From assembly GCF_006265175.1 (NCBI RefSeq), contig NZ_VDCQ01000056.1, forward strand, positions 1 through 64,000: DNA of 64,000 nt. Direction: 5' to 3'. The notes beneath the pieces were generated by a model. That model was not told where the DNA came from and searched no databases. It saw only the letters and a program-made list of their open reading frames with translations. A program made the position numbers and the translations under genes. Positions 17,825-25,789 of the stretch are shown piece by piece (within the stretch, counting starts at the first letter, position 1; each line of letters opens with the position of its first letter). Origin of the DNA: Paenibacillus hemerocallicola. Its GTDB lineage: Bacteria; Bacillota; Bacilli; Paenibacillales; NBRC-103111.

Positions 17825-19246
17825 TCAACTATGTACAGGTAACTTTTTTATAAACCAACCTAGTACCAAAACAAGTATGGCGAGAATAAATTCAATCCAA
17901 AAAACCGTCTGCAAACCGGCAACCATGCTTTGTGTTTTCTCATGCAACGCAGTGGGATCGAGCGAATGGTGAAGATAACGATTGGCTCCAGACGACATGA
18001 TGCCGACGAACAAAGCGATGCCAATTCCCCCTGCAATCTGTTGGAGCGTATTGTATATGGTTGTTCCATGGGGGACCAGGCGACGCGGAAGTTGATTCAA
18101 TCCAACCGTCTGAGCCGGCATGACGACAAACGATATGCCTAAGAATAAGAGGACATGATTGAATAGAACGGAACCTCGCGTTGTATCACTGTCGATGCCG
18201 GCAAACAGCCACAACGATATGGCGATCAAGAACAGTCCGGGCACAATTACGAATCGCGGCCCGAATATATCGAGTAATTTCCCCGACACGGGCATCATCA
18301 TCCCGTTCAAAATGCAACCTGGCATCAGGAGTAAACCTGTCGCGAATGCTGTCAACTGCATCACATCCTGCAAATAGATCGGTAGCAATGTCGTTGTGGC
18401 AAATAGAACCATCATCAGGATTACAACCAATACCGCAACCAGAGAAAAAGTGGGATGCCGGAATACGGAAAGATCGATCAACGGCTCTTTGATCGTGAGC
18501 TGCCGCCATACAAGCAAGAGCAAGAAGAGGCTCCCTATGGCAATCGACCCGTAACCCTCAGGCTCAGCCCAGACATTGGTCTGGCTGAAGCCGTAGGTGA
18601 CGCAACCGAAACCGACGGTTGACATCGCAATGGATAAAAGATCAACCCTTGGCTTGGTCAGTTCTGTTACATTCTTCAAGTACAAGATTGCATAAATAAT
18701 CGAAAACAGCGCGACAGGAATCACCATGTAGAACAGCCATCGCCAGTGAAAGGTATCGATGATCAACCCCGACAAAGCAGGCCCGATGACAGGGGCGACC
18801 ATGATGACCAGCCCCATGAGACCCATGGCGGCACCCCGGCGTTCTGGAGGATAAAGGGCGAGAATCGTATTCATCATCAACGGGATCAATAATCCTGTCC
18901 CGCAAGCCTGAACAACCCTGCCCATCAGCAAGATTCCGAATCCCGGGGATACTGCACACAAGCAGGTACCGGCCAAAAATAACGCCATCGCAGACAAAAA
19001 CATCTGGCGAGTCGTGAACCATTGCTGCAGTAATGCGGTCACCGGCACCAGTACGCCGATAACGAGCATATAGCCCGTCGATAACCACTGTATGGTCGCG
19101 GCAGCAACGTTGAATTCCCGCATCAATCCAGGAAGCGCATTGGCAAGCAAATTTTCGTTAAGAAACGCTACAAATGCACCGATGAGTAGCGCGGTTAACA
19201 TCGGCCCTCTCCTCATTCCATTTGCCTCTTGAACCCGTTTGTTCAT
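17825..19246 (-). CDS. DHA2-family (EmrB/QacA-type) MFS efflux pump
   Basis: 473 residues with about 14 hydrophobic segments, the length and topology of drug:H+ antiporter family 2. Visible landmarks are the loop FLSAMALFLAGTCLCAVSP, the motif C-like stretch GLVIMVAPVIGPALSGLI and the following HWRWLFYMVIPVAL, usual in EmrB-type pumps. ATG follows AGGGAGGTAGAAG. The upstream ~130 bases recur in front of the 79-residue gene at 19405-19644, so both may answer to one regulator. Substrates are likely lipophilic drugs or dyes, by family only. Confidence 0.9.
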   Translation of the reverse strand: MNKRVQEANGMRRGPMLTALLIGAFVAFLNENLLANALPGLMREFNVAAATIQWLSTGYMLVIGVLVPVTALLQQWFTTRQMFLSAMALFLAGTCLCAVSPGFGILLMGRVVQACGTGLLIPLMMNTILALYPPERRGAAMGLMGLVIMVAPVIGPALSGLIIDTFHWRWLFYMVIPVALFSIIYAILYLKNVTELTKPRVDLLSIAMSTVGFGCVTYGFSQTNVWAEPEGYGSIAIGSLFLLLLVWRQLTIKEPLIDLSVFRHPTFSLVAVLVVILMMVLFATTTLLPIYLQDVMQLTAFATGLLLMPGCILNGMMMPVSGKLLDIFGPRFVIVPGLFLIAISLWLFAGIDSDTTRGSVLFNHVLLFLGISFVVMPAQTVGLNQLPRRLVPHGTTIYNTLQQIAGGIGIALFVGIMSSGANRYLHHSLDPTALHEKTQSMVAGLQTVFWIEFILAILVLVLGWFIKKLPVHS

Positions 19247-19263
19247 CTTCTACCTCCCTAATA

Positions 19264-19394
19264 TTCATTGCGTTCCGCCCGTTGCTTGTATATCCAATAT
19301 CCCCCCGATCGATCTGAAGGCCGGTCAACTCTGCAAGGTTAAACGATCGACAAAGCCGACTTTTCATAGTGCCTTGACACCGAATCGCCAGCCT
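19264..19394 (-). repeat. Duplicated leader element, intact copy
   Basis: Read on the minus strand it lies immediately upstream of the DHA2 pump. The same sequence recurs upstream of the 79-residue gene, but there as two parts (19682-19737 and 19894-19970) split by about 156 bases. Shared blocks include ATTCATTGCGTTC, GTATATCC and GGTCAACTCT. Confidence 0.7.
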
Positions 19395-19404
19395 ATCGTG
19401 CAGA

Positions 19405-19644
19405 TTATCCTATACCATCACCTTCTAACAAGGAATAAAAGTTATCGCGGTCTTCGTCATCGAATTTGCCAAGCGTCCGTACCCTGACAAATTCATGTCC
19501 ACCATACATGTCTATTTCCTCGCCATACCTATTGTAGAGCGCGATCATATTGCCATCCCGATTCAACTCCATGTACCCGTAGCATTGTGCCTCGGGCGCT
19601 TCACCGTAAAGGAGTATAAATCTGATTTTGTCCACGCTGTTCAT
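19405..19644 (-). CDS. Small protein of unknown function
   Basis: 79 residues, no family recognised. The sequence is soluble and acidic, with IRFILLYGEAPEAQCYGYM, a Tyr/Asp-rich middle (NRYGEEIDMYGGHEFVRV) and DDEDRDNFYSLLEG near the end. A strong AAAGGAGGAG four bases before the ATG supports real translation. Its leader is a diverged copy of the one in front of the neighbouring efflux pump. It may be co-regulated with the pump; no function can be assigned. Confidence 0.6.
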   Translation of the reverse strand: MNSVDKIRFILLYGEAPEAQCYGYMELNRDGNMIALYNRYGEEIDMYGGHEFVRVRTLGKFDDEDRDNFYSLLEGDGIG

Positions 19645-19681
19645 GCAGCTCCTCCTTTTCTGTCTTTCGTAATGACCTTGA

Positions 19682-19737
19682 ATTCATTGCGTTCTGTCCT
19701 TTGTGTGTATATCCCTTATCTCCCCATCGACCTGAAG
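19682..19737 (-). repeat. Duplicated leader element, split copy, proximal part
   Basis: Matches 19264-19320 of the intact copy, covering ATTCATTGCGTTC through the CGACCTGAAG block, and lies about 40 bases upstream of the 79-residue gene's start. Confidence 0.65.
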
Positions 19738-19893
19738 AAAATTTTACGTGAAACCGGATGAATTGGAAAAAGCGATATCGCTCTTCATACTCGGAAATTC
19801 ATTCCTATTTCGAAAACATAAGGGGGGTCCCTCGCAATGTCGCTCATTCGCACATTATCTCTTGACGAGATGAGATTTGGGGATTATGATAAC

Positions 19894-19970
19894 GTGCCGG
19901 TCAACTCTACAAGGTAAATCAATAAAAAGGCCGACTTTTCGAAGTGCCGCGGCACCGAATCGTCAGCTCT
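19894..19970 (-). repeat. Duplicated leader element, split copy, distal part
   Basis: Matches 19320-19394 (GCCGGTCAACTCT, GCCGACTTTTC, GCACCGAATCG). It is separated from the proximal part by 156 bases with no counterpart in the intact copy. That points to an insertion here or a deletion there. Confidence 0.65.
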
Positions 19971-19980
19971 GGTTCGAGCC

Positions 19981-20009
19981 TTGAACTGAGAATGATTATC
20001 GATTATAAT
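19981..20009 (+). promoter_or_regulatory. Fur-controlled promoter of the AraC gene
   Basis: TTGAAC (19981-19986) and TATAAT (20004-20009) are 17 bases apart. The spacer contains TGAGAATGATTATCG (19987-20001), which matches the Fur 7-1-7 consensus TGATAATNATTATCA at all but two positions. Binding would block RNA polymerase, so expression should rise on iron limitation. Confidence 0.8.
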
Positions 20010-20048
20010 AACCCCAATTCTGCAAATGGCAATCGTGAGGTGCGGGCA

Positions 20049-22043
20049 TTGAATTGGGACGAGCAGATGCTGTTGTGGAATCAGGCGGCTGCCAGTATAT
20101 TGGATATTCGCCATATAGTGTTGTGGGAGGGGCAGGATCTGCTCTCTTATCAGCTCCCCGCGAATATGTTTCTACTTGTAGTTAGTGGCAGCGCTTACGT
20201 GCGAATCGATGAACACAAATGTTATCTCAAGCGGCATCATCTCCTGCACGCAGGCAAGGGGATGAATGTGGACATCATGCCTGCCAAGCATGAATTTTCT
20301 TATTACCTCGTTTACTATAAGGCCGTTCTGCCCGCTTCCGCGGCAAGCGGTGTCGCTAACGGAATGGTCATGAAGGCACAACCATTCCGCCTGTTCTACC
20401 ATGTGATCCTCCCGGAGCCGGGACTCGTGCACGGTCAAGTCCGCCGAATGTACGAGGAATGGCAGCAGTCCGGCGTATTGGCCCAGATTCGCATGAAATC
20501 GATGCTGTTTGAACTGATCTATGTGTTGTTCGGTCAATTGCAAAATTCCAAAGATCGGGGCAGCCCCTCGGATCTTGTGGCGTACGCACTGCGTTACATC
20601 CATGAGCATTACGCCGAAGCCGTATCCATGGATCAATTGGCCGAACTGCTCGGCTGCAGCAGCAGCTATATGTACAGACTGTTCAAAGCGGAGATCGGCA
20701 AAAGCCCGAACGATTACATAATCGGAATACGCCTGGAGCAAGCCCGACAATACCTGCTGACCACTCAGTTGAATCTGCGGGAAATTGCCCAGTCCGTCGG
20801 TTATTCGGATGTGTATTACTTTAGCCGATTGTTCAAAAAACAGTTCGGGATCTCGCCGCTTCAATCCCGCAAGCGTGAGTCCGAACATAGTGCTCTGCAT
20901 CGTAATCCATTAAATACGTCAGTATCCTCCATTGTTCCGTCTATGCCACTCTCCTATAATCATAATGTAAATGAAAATGATTATCATCAACAAGAAGGAG
21001 AGATACCATTGCTTTCGAACAACCATCCAAAATCTTCAATGACCGCCTTGGTCATGCTATGCCTGTCACTGCTGATCAGCGCCTGCCAGGCAGGCAGCGG
21101 CAATGTAGGCTCGGAGAGCAAGGGCAGCACGGCGTCCTCCACAGCCGGCGCCGCCAATTCCGCCGCTGCAAGCAAAGAGGCAGAGCCGTCCTCCGCGACG
21201 AGGCTGTACAAGCATAAATTCGGCGAAACAGCAATTCCGGCGAACCCGAAACGCATTGTTACCGCCTACCACCTCGGACATATGCTGGCATTGGACGTAC
21301 GCCCGCTTGGTGCTGCGACTTACATTCTGCAATACTCCCAGAAAGCCATGGATACGACCGGCGTCGTCGATTTGGGCGCTCCCCTCAATCTTGAGCGGAT
21401 TGCCGATCTGGAACCGGATTTGATTATATTAATCGAAGCCTATCTTGAGCCGAGCGGAGGGTACGAAGGCTTCAATAAAATCGCGCCTACCGTCGTACTC
21501 GAGGCGAATCAGGATCCGGTGAAAGATATCCGGTTGATCGGGGATTTGCTCGGCAAGCAGGACAAAGCCGAACAATGGATTACGCAATATCAGGCGAAGA
21601 TTGCTCAAACGAAAGAGCGTGTACAGCAACGGTTCGACCCTAACGAGACCTTCACCATTCTGAATGTACGGAGCGAGAAGTCTCGGATGATTTATCGGGA
21701 TCGCAATATGGGGGGCAATATTTTGTACTCGTATTGGGGATTAAAGCCGCAAGCGAAAGTGCTCAAAGATGTCATTCAAGGGATTGACGACGAATCCTCC
21801 TATCTGTCTATAGCGGAAGAAGCCATTCCGGAATACGTTGGCGATCATCTCATTGTGGCCGCGGCTCCCGGCGCTCAAGGCTCGGTCGACAAGCTCATGG
21901 CTAGCGGGCTATGGAAAAATCTCGATGCCGTCAAAAACAACCGCGTATACCGGATCGACTTCGATCAATTTCTGTTTAACGATCCTATCTTCGCGATGAA
22001 ACAAGTCGATATTTTGGCGGATGCCCTGACCAAGAACCGTTAA
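20049..22043 (+). CDS. AraC regulator reading in frame into a siderophore-binding protein
   Basis: Start TTG at 20049 is set by the promoter (transcription from about 20016) and by GAGGTG six bases upstream. The N-terminal ~180 residues form a sensing domain (MFLLVVSGSAYVRID). A C-terminal AraC double HTH follows at about 180-285 (MDQLAELLGCSSSYMYRLFK; REIAQSVGYSDVYYFSRLFK). No stop codon separates it from the lipoprotein gene at 21009, so readthrough gives a ~664-residue fusion. AraC fused to a binding-protein domain is known for the bacillibactin sensor Btr, but there the binding domain has no secretion signal; here a full lipoprotein signal lies inside the fusion. It is probably the activator of siderophore uptake. 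Whether the fusion protein is made is open. Confidence 0.75.
   Translation: MNWDEQMLLWNQAAASILDIRHIVLWEGQDLLSYQLPANMFLLVVSGSAYVRIDEHKCYLKRHHLLHAGKGMNVDIMPAKHEFSYYLVYYKAVLPASAASGVANGMVMKAQPFRLFYHVILPEPGLVHGQVRRMYEEWQQSGVLAQIRMKSMLFELIYVLFGQLQNSKDRGSPSDLVAYALRYIHEHYAEAVSMDQLAELLGCSSSYMYRLFKAEIGKSPNDYIIGIRLEQARQYLLTTQLNLREIAQSVGYSDVYYFSRLFKKQFGISPLQSRKRESEHSALHRNPLNTSVSSIVPSMPLSYNHNVNENDYHQQEGEIPLLSNNHPKSSMTALVMLCLSLLISACQAGSGNVGSESKGSTASSTAGAANSAAASKEAEPSSATRLYKHKFGETAIPANPKRIVTAYHLGHMLALDVRPLGAATYILQYSQKAMDTTGVVDLGAPLNLERIADLEPDLIILIEAYLEPSGGYEGFNKIAPTVVLEANQDPVKDIRLIGDLLGKQDKAEQWITQYQAKIAQTKERVQQRFDPNETFTILNVRSEKSRMIYRDRNMGGNILYSYWGLKPQAKVLKDVIQGIDDESSYLSIAEEAIPEYVGDHLIVAAAPGAQGSVDKLMASGLWKNLDAVKNNRVYRIDFDQFLFNDPIFAMKQVDILADALTKNR
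20932..20986 (+). promoter_or_regulatory. Internal promoter with Fur box inside the AraC frame
   Basis: TTGTTC (20932-20937) and TATAAT (20955-20960) have a 17-base spacer. TGAAAATGATTATCA (20972-20986) follows directly and matches the Fur consensus TGATAATNATTATCA with one mismatch. These bases are at the same time open reading frame of the upstream gene. Confidence 0.8.
21009..22043 (+). CDS. Iron-siderophore ABC transporter binding lipoprotein
   Basis: 345 residues from TTG at 21009, eight bases after AAGGAG. A lipoprotein signal (MTALVMLCLSLLISAC, lipobox LISAC) is followed by a Ser/Ala-rich linker and a FecB/FhuD-type periplasmic-binding fold (FGETAIPANPKRIVTAYHLG; LERIADLEPDLIIL; FNKIAPTV). 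This class captures ferric siderophores outside the membrane and passes them to a FecCD permease. No permease or ATPase gene is adjacent; a FecCD-type permease fragment lies at the far end of the window. Its own promoter, Fur box and ribosome binding site support independent expression, in spite of the open frame continuing from the AraC gene. Confidence 0.88.
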   Translation: MLSNNHPKSSMTALVMLCLSLLISACQAGSGNVGSESKGSTASSTAGAANSAAASKEAEPSSATRLYKHKFGETAIPANPKRIVTAYHLGHMLALDVRPLGAATYILQYSQKAMDTTGVVDLGAPLNLERIADLEPDLIILIEAYLEPSGGYEGFNKIAPTVVLEANQDPVKDIRLIGDLLGKQDKAEQWITQYQAKIAQTKERVQQRFDPNETFTILNVRSEKSRMIYRDRNMGGNILYSYWGLKPQAKVLKDVIQGIDDESSYLSIAEEAIPEYVGDHLIVAAAPGAQGSVDKLMASGLWKNLDAVKNNRVYRIDFDQFLFNDPIFAMKQVDILADALTKNR

Positions 22044-22078
22044 AGCCCCTCTTGCACGGCGAAGCTACGCATCAAATT

Positions 22079-22192
22079 GCAAAGTCAGGCAGCCAGTCAG
22101 AAGCAAACGCAGGAAAAAGCAATGAAATCACGGCAGTGCCGGAGTTGCTGTTCATGCTGACGATCAATGGGTGCATCGTCACGGTGGATTGA
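22079..22192 (+). pseudogene. ISAs1-family transposase fragment
   Basis: The frame reads AKSGSQSEANAGKSNEITAV, then PELLFMLTINGCIVTVD and a stop. NEITAVPELL and NGCIVTVDA are the conserved block of ISAs1/H-repeat-associated transposases around the second catalytic Asp. Only about 37 codons survive, and the sequence then joins an SLH-domain remnant at 22186. Confidence 0.7.
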
Positions 22193-22311
22193 ATGGACGT
22201 GAAGGTAATCAATTTAGCTCATTTGAGCCAGCAACAAGGGCGGAAGCGGCTGTGACACTATTGCGGCTGCAGCATGTTCTTGGCGAAATGCCAAGTGAAT
22301 CAAAGGATTAG
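22186..22311 (+). pseudogene. C-terminal SLH-domain remnant (first copy)
   Basis: The frame GLNGREGNQFSSFEPATRAE then AAVTLLRLQHVLGEMPSES ends at 22309-22311. GREGNQF followed by ATRAEAAVTLLRL is the second half of an SLH domain. A near-identical remnant lies at 34067-34177, and both are followed by the same type of hairpin. Confidence 0.72.
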
Positions 22312-22352
22312 AAATCGACAATGCATACGATATGGTGTTGATTCAAGTCGGT

Positions 22353-22392
22353 CCGGCACGTCATTCTCAATGACATGACGGATCGGTCTTGT
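22353..22392 (+). terminator. Hairpin after the first SLH remnant
   Basis: CCG and CGTCAT pair with ATGAC and CGG around the loop TCTCA, followed by a T-rich stretch. It matches the terminator at 34204-34247 in loop and arms, so it belonged to the lost SLH gene. Confidence 0.5.
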
Positions 22393-22500
22393 TTGTCCTT
22401 ATGGTCACTTCCCAAGTATCCTAGATTGGACATGGTTGCCCTGTATGTGAAGGAACTACTACGGGTTCGTGGGGAGCATCGGTACTGCGTGGCAAAGCAA

Positions 22501-22541
22501 TAGCAGTCCTACGGCGGCATATGGTCGCTCCGGGACTGCTA
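22501..22541 (-). terminator. Terminator of the MFS gene on the minus strand
   Basis: TAGCAGTCC (22501-22509) and GGACTGCTA (22533-22541) form a 9-bp stem with an inner GCG/CGC pairing. Read on the minus strand it is followed by TTGCTTTGC. It lies just beyond the stop at 22557. Confidence 0.6.
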
Positions 22542-22556
22542 TTTGGTCTTTCCCTT

Positions 22557-23747
22557 TTAGGATGCTGTCGCCGATTCTTGACCTGTACGATCCGCTTTCC
22601 TCCCCAAGACGCCACCGAACAGAAACGTTCCGAGCGAGAGCGCTAGACATACCGTGGAGAAGATGCCGATCGACGAATATCCGCCGAGCTGGACATAGAG
22701 TAGCCCGGCTAGCCAGGCGCCGAGCGTGTTCGCGCCGTTCATCGTCGAGTTGGCCAGACTGGAGATCGTTCCCCGGATGGAGGCGTTCAGCGAAGTGAGT
22801 GCCCCCATAACAATAGGAAAGATAATCCCGAGCGTCGTGAAAATGATCAGATAGACGATCGTAACGAGAGGGAGGTTCGTCAGATGAGGCATAGCCGTGT
22901 ATAGTACTATGAGCATCGACATTCCTGCTACGACCGCCTTCGCATGGCCTAGCTTTCGAGTTGCATAAGAGCTGATCATGCTCCCCAGCAGACTGCCGAA
23001 TCCGAGGAACATCATCACGGTGCCGATCTGCCCGATGGGAAGCTCGAAGCGATCAGCCATCCACTTGCCAACGAAAGCGAATGCGGTACCGCTCCCTAAG
23101 TGAAGGAGCAGGTAAGCGAGGAAGCCGCTCCTTGCTTTGCCGCTCGTCATCAGCGGGACATACCGGCGAAGGATCGCCGTCCGCTCGCCGTTGAGCACAC
23201 TAGGCTTCAAGTCGGGCAGCGAGTAGAAGGCGACGGCGGCAAGCAGCAGCGATGCGATTCCAATCGTCCAGAACGGGACGGACCAATGAGCGGCCGCGAG
23301 CCAACTGCCGATCGGCACGCCAAGCGCCTGGGAAGCGGCGAGCCCGGCGAAGGCGATGCCCATCGTCTTCGATACTCTGGACGCCGGCATGATGGCGGGA
23401 ATGGAAGCCCACACTTGGGGGGCCGTGAACGCCGCACTGACACCGGCAAGGAAGCAAAACAGGCACATCGTCCAGAAGCTATCCGCGAAGCCGCACAGGA
23501 ATGTCGAGACGGAGAATCCGAGCAAGCCGCTCAGCATAACGGTTCTTCGGTTCCAGCCATCGGACAGTGGCCCGGCGATCAAGGCGAAGATGGCCGAGCC
23601 GAGCGTGTAGGCGCCAAGCATCCATCCTGCGATTCCCGTCGACACGCTGAATTGCGTCTGCAGCGTCGGGAGCAAGGGCGAGATGAGGAACGTATCCGTT
23701 CCAATCATGAACATGATGAGGAAGAACAGAGCGGTATATTTACGCAT
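22557..23747 (-). CDS. MFS transporter (AraJ/12-segment type)
   Basis: 396 residues with about 12 membrane segments. Motif A is seen as GPLSDGWNRRTVMLSG after segment 2; motif C-like GLAASQALGVPIGSWLA lies in segment 5. The layout fits sugar-efflux/AraJ-like or drug-efflux permeases. It is transcribed divergently from a WYL regulator 109 bases away, an arrangement in which the regulator commonly controls the pump. The ATG follows GGGAGTGATCG. Confidence 0.88.
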   Translation of the reverse strand: MRKYTALFFLIMFMIGTDTFLISPLLPTLQTQFSVSTGIAGWMLGAYTLGSAIFALIAGPLSDGWNRRTVMLSGLLGFSVSTFLCGFADSFWTMCLFCFLAGVSAAFTAPQVWASIPAIMPASRVSKTMGIAFAGLAASQALGVPIGSWLAAAHWSVPFWTIGIASLLLAAVAFYSLPDLKPSVLNGERTAILRRYVPLMTSGKARSGFLAYLLLHLGSGTAFAFVGKWMADRFELPIGQIGTVMMFLGFGSLLGSMISSYATRKLGHAKAVVAGMSMLIVLYTAMPHLTNLPLVTIVYLIIFTTLGIIFPIVMGALTSLNASIRGTISSLANSTMNGANTLGAWLAGLLYVQLGGYSSIGIFSTVCLALSLGTFLFGGVLGRKADRTGQESATAS

Positions 23748-23773
23748 GGTCGATCACTCCCAGTGGGTTAGTG

Positions 23774-23820
23774 TTGCTTACAGTTTCTATCGTAAGATAT
23801 AATAGTGACAAAATCTGTCA
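23774..23820 (+). promoter_or_regulatory. Promoter and dyad between the MFS and WYL genes
   Basis: TTGCTT (23774-23779) and TATAAT (23798-23803) are 18 bases apart. TGACA-AAATC-TGTCA (23806-23820), a perfect 5-5-5 inverted repeat at the probable transcription start, is a good candidate operator for the regulator. Confidence 0.6.
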
Positions 23821-23856
23821 TAAACCTATATATTCATTCAAAAGAGGCTGATCAGG

Positions 23857-24801
23857 ATGCCCAAGTCCAAAAGACTGATGGAATTGATGATGACCGTCAA
23901 CCGGAAGCGGCGGTTCAAAGTTCAGGAGCTTGCCGACGAATTCGGCGTCTCCAAGCGAACGATTTTACGGGATTTGCAGGAACTAAGCGAACTGGGGGTG
24001 CCGCTCTACTCGGAAGTAGGTCCGCATGGGGGCTATCAGGTGATAAGGGAAAGGGTGCTGCCTCCGATCGCATTCACCGAGGAAGAGGCCGTGGCCATGT
24101 TCTTTGCGGTACACGCCCTGCGTCATTACGCCTCGCTGCCGTTCGAAGCGGAATCCGCCTCAGCGCTGAGCAAATTCTACCTCCATATGCCCGGTGACGT
24201 CCGGGACCGGATCGACGGCATGAAGAACCGGGTCGACTTCATTACGCCGACAAGGCGTGGCGAAGCCCCCTGCTTGGCCATTCTTCTCGACGCAGCCGTA
24301 CATCAGAAGGTGCTCGCCGTCGAATACGAGTCGAAGGAGGAGGAGGCGAGTAGCCGCCGGATTCAACCTGTCTGCCTTTACGCGAACAACGGTTTCTGGT
24401 ATTGTACGGCCTACTGCTTTCTGCGCCAAGGATTCCGTGTATTTAGGTGTGATCGGATTCGCGAAGCGACGCATGACACGTCCGGCACGGAGCCGCTCGA
24501 TCTAGGTGACATCAGCCTCAGCCGGCGGGAGGCTGCAGAGCCGATGGAGCCTGTTCGCCTTCGCGCAAAGCTGAGCCGTGCTGGCGTCCAGCGTTGCGAA
24601 GCCGAGCTGTGGCTTGCTCCTATGCTGAACGTGCGCGAAGACGGAAGTGGCGTGATCGATAAGGACGTGTCTCGAGGGGACATTCCTTTCTACACAGAGT
24701 TCTTCATCGGACTAGGGGACGAGGCCGACTTGGAGGAGCCGGCGGAATTGAAGAATGCGATCCGGAGGAGGCTCTCCGAGATGTTGGTTCGATACCAATG
24801 A
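23857..24801 (+). CDS. HTH/WYL-domain transcriptional regulator (YafY-like)
   Basis: 314 residues. An N-terminal HTH_11 domain (RFKVQELADEFGVSKRTILRDLQELSELG, residues ~20-48) with wing GPHGGYQV is followed by a WYL domain. In it the usual W-Y-L stretch reads FWYCTAYCFLRQGFRVFRCDRI, and a WCX-like C-terminal part follows. WYL regulators bind ligands such as nucleotides or ssDNA. The divergent MFS gene and the intervening dyad suggest local control. ATG at 23857 has only a weak AGG upstream. Confidence 0.88.
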   Translation: MPKSKRLMELMMTVNRKRRFKVQELADEFGVSKRTILRDLQELSELGVPLYSEVGPHGGYQVIRERVLPPIAFTEEEAVAMFFAVHALRHYASLPFEAESASALSKFYLHMPGDVRDRIDGMKNRVDFITPTRRGEAPCLAILLDAAVHQKVLAVEYESKEEEASSRRIQPVCLYANNGFWYCTAYCFLRQGFRVFRCDRIREATHDTSGTEPLDLGDISLSRREAAEPMEPVRLRAKLSRAGVQRCEAELWLAPMLNVREDGSGVIDKDVSRGDIPFYTEFFIGLGDEADLEEPAELKNAIRRRLSEMLVRYQ

Positions 24802-25041
24802 ATGGGCGCGATCGGCAAGCTCGATCAAGCCATTTCTCGCATGGTTAAGCGGAGAATGAACCGAACGATCTTTTAAAAAGCACTGGTTTACTAAAGGATG
24901 AAGCCGTTACTGAGTTAGCAAGAGAGTATGAAGGAACCACCTCTGAATTGTCGAATAAATCGAGGTAACTATAATCTCCAAAATTCCCCCTCAGTGCTCC
25001 TACGTGATGCATGAGTAGAACAAGCATGAAAGAGAGGAAGT
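24802..25041. other. Short intergenic region with an orphan reading frame
   Basis: One frame (about 24853-24968) reads NEPNDLLKSTGLLKDEAVTE and then LAREYEGTTSELSNKSR and a stop. It looks like a real protein tail but has no start codon and I do not recognise the family. Confidence 0.35.
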
Positions 25042-25713
25042 ATGACACCGAAATTTCCGAATTCGCAGCTGCTGGCTGCATTCCCTTGTTTGAGTGCCAT
25101 TACCCCCGAAGAATGGGCCGAGGCGCAACCGACCGTGCGGACGTTCCCTGTCAAATCTTTTATTTTTCAGCGGGAGGATGCAGCGTCTTACGGCATGTTT
25201 TTGTTGAGCGGTACCGCACGCATCAGCCGTATCGGAGAGGATGGCAGCGAATTCGTCATAAGCACACTCACGGCAGGGCAGGTATGTGCTCTTCTCGTGC
25301 TTAGCGGTCTCAGCGGCCGCGATTACCCGGGGACGATCACGGCCGAGTCGGAAGTCGAGGCGTTGTTTGTTGCGAAACACAGTTTCCTCGGCTGGCTGCA
25401 GACGCACGCTGATATTCGGGGCGCCGTGTTCGGCGGTTTGCTGGACGGATTGCTTCGCATAAGCGAGCAGTCCGAGGAGCGTCGGTTGGAATCTTTGAAT
25501 GCAAGGTTGTCGAAAGCGCTGCTGCGTACCTCTTCTGAGCAGAAGCCGCTGCTTAACGTCACGCATCAGGAGTTGGCCGCGGAGATCGGTTCAGCCCGTG
25601 AAGTCGTAAGTCGTGCGCTGCGGCGCTTCCGACACCAAGGGTGGATCGAGACGGGACGGGGCTGGGTACGAATTATTCGCCGAGACGAATTGGCATCCCA
25701 GCTAAGTGACTAG
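25042..25713 (+). CDS. Crp/Fnr-family regulator
   Basis: 223 residues: a cyclic-nucleotide-binding-type beta barrel (FPVKSFIFQREDAASYGMFLLSG; TITAESEVEALFV), a long dimerisation helix, and a C-terminal HTH (VTHQELAAEIGSAREVVSRALRRF). The lack of an N-terminal Cys cluster argues against an iron-sulfur oxygen sensor. The start is ATG at 25042 after AGAGAGG. It lies 76 bases upstream of a peroxiredoxin-like gene on the same strand, which makes it a likely regulator of that gene, perhaps redox-responsive. Confidence 0.87.
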   Translation: MTPKFPNSQLLAAFPCLSAITPEEWAEAQPTVRTFPVKSFIFQREDAASYGMFLLSGTARISRIGEDGSEFVISTLTAGQVCALLVLSGLSGRDYPGTITAESEVEALFVAKHSFLGWLQTHADIRGAVFGGLLDGLLRISEQSEERRLESLNARLSKALLRTSSEQKPLLNVTHQELAAEIGSAREVVSRALRRFRHQGWIETGRGWVRIIRRDELASQLSD

Positions 25714-25789
25714 GTCACGGAAGCGGTACACACCTCCTGGTAAGATGAAGCTGTAATTCATCAACCTGTATATTTAGGAGGCATTCATT

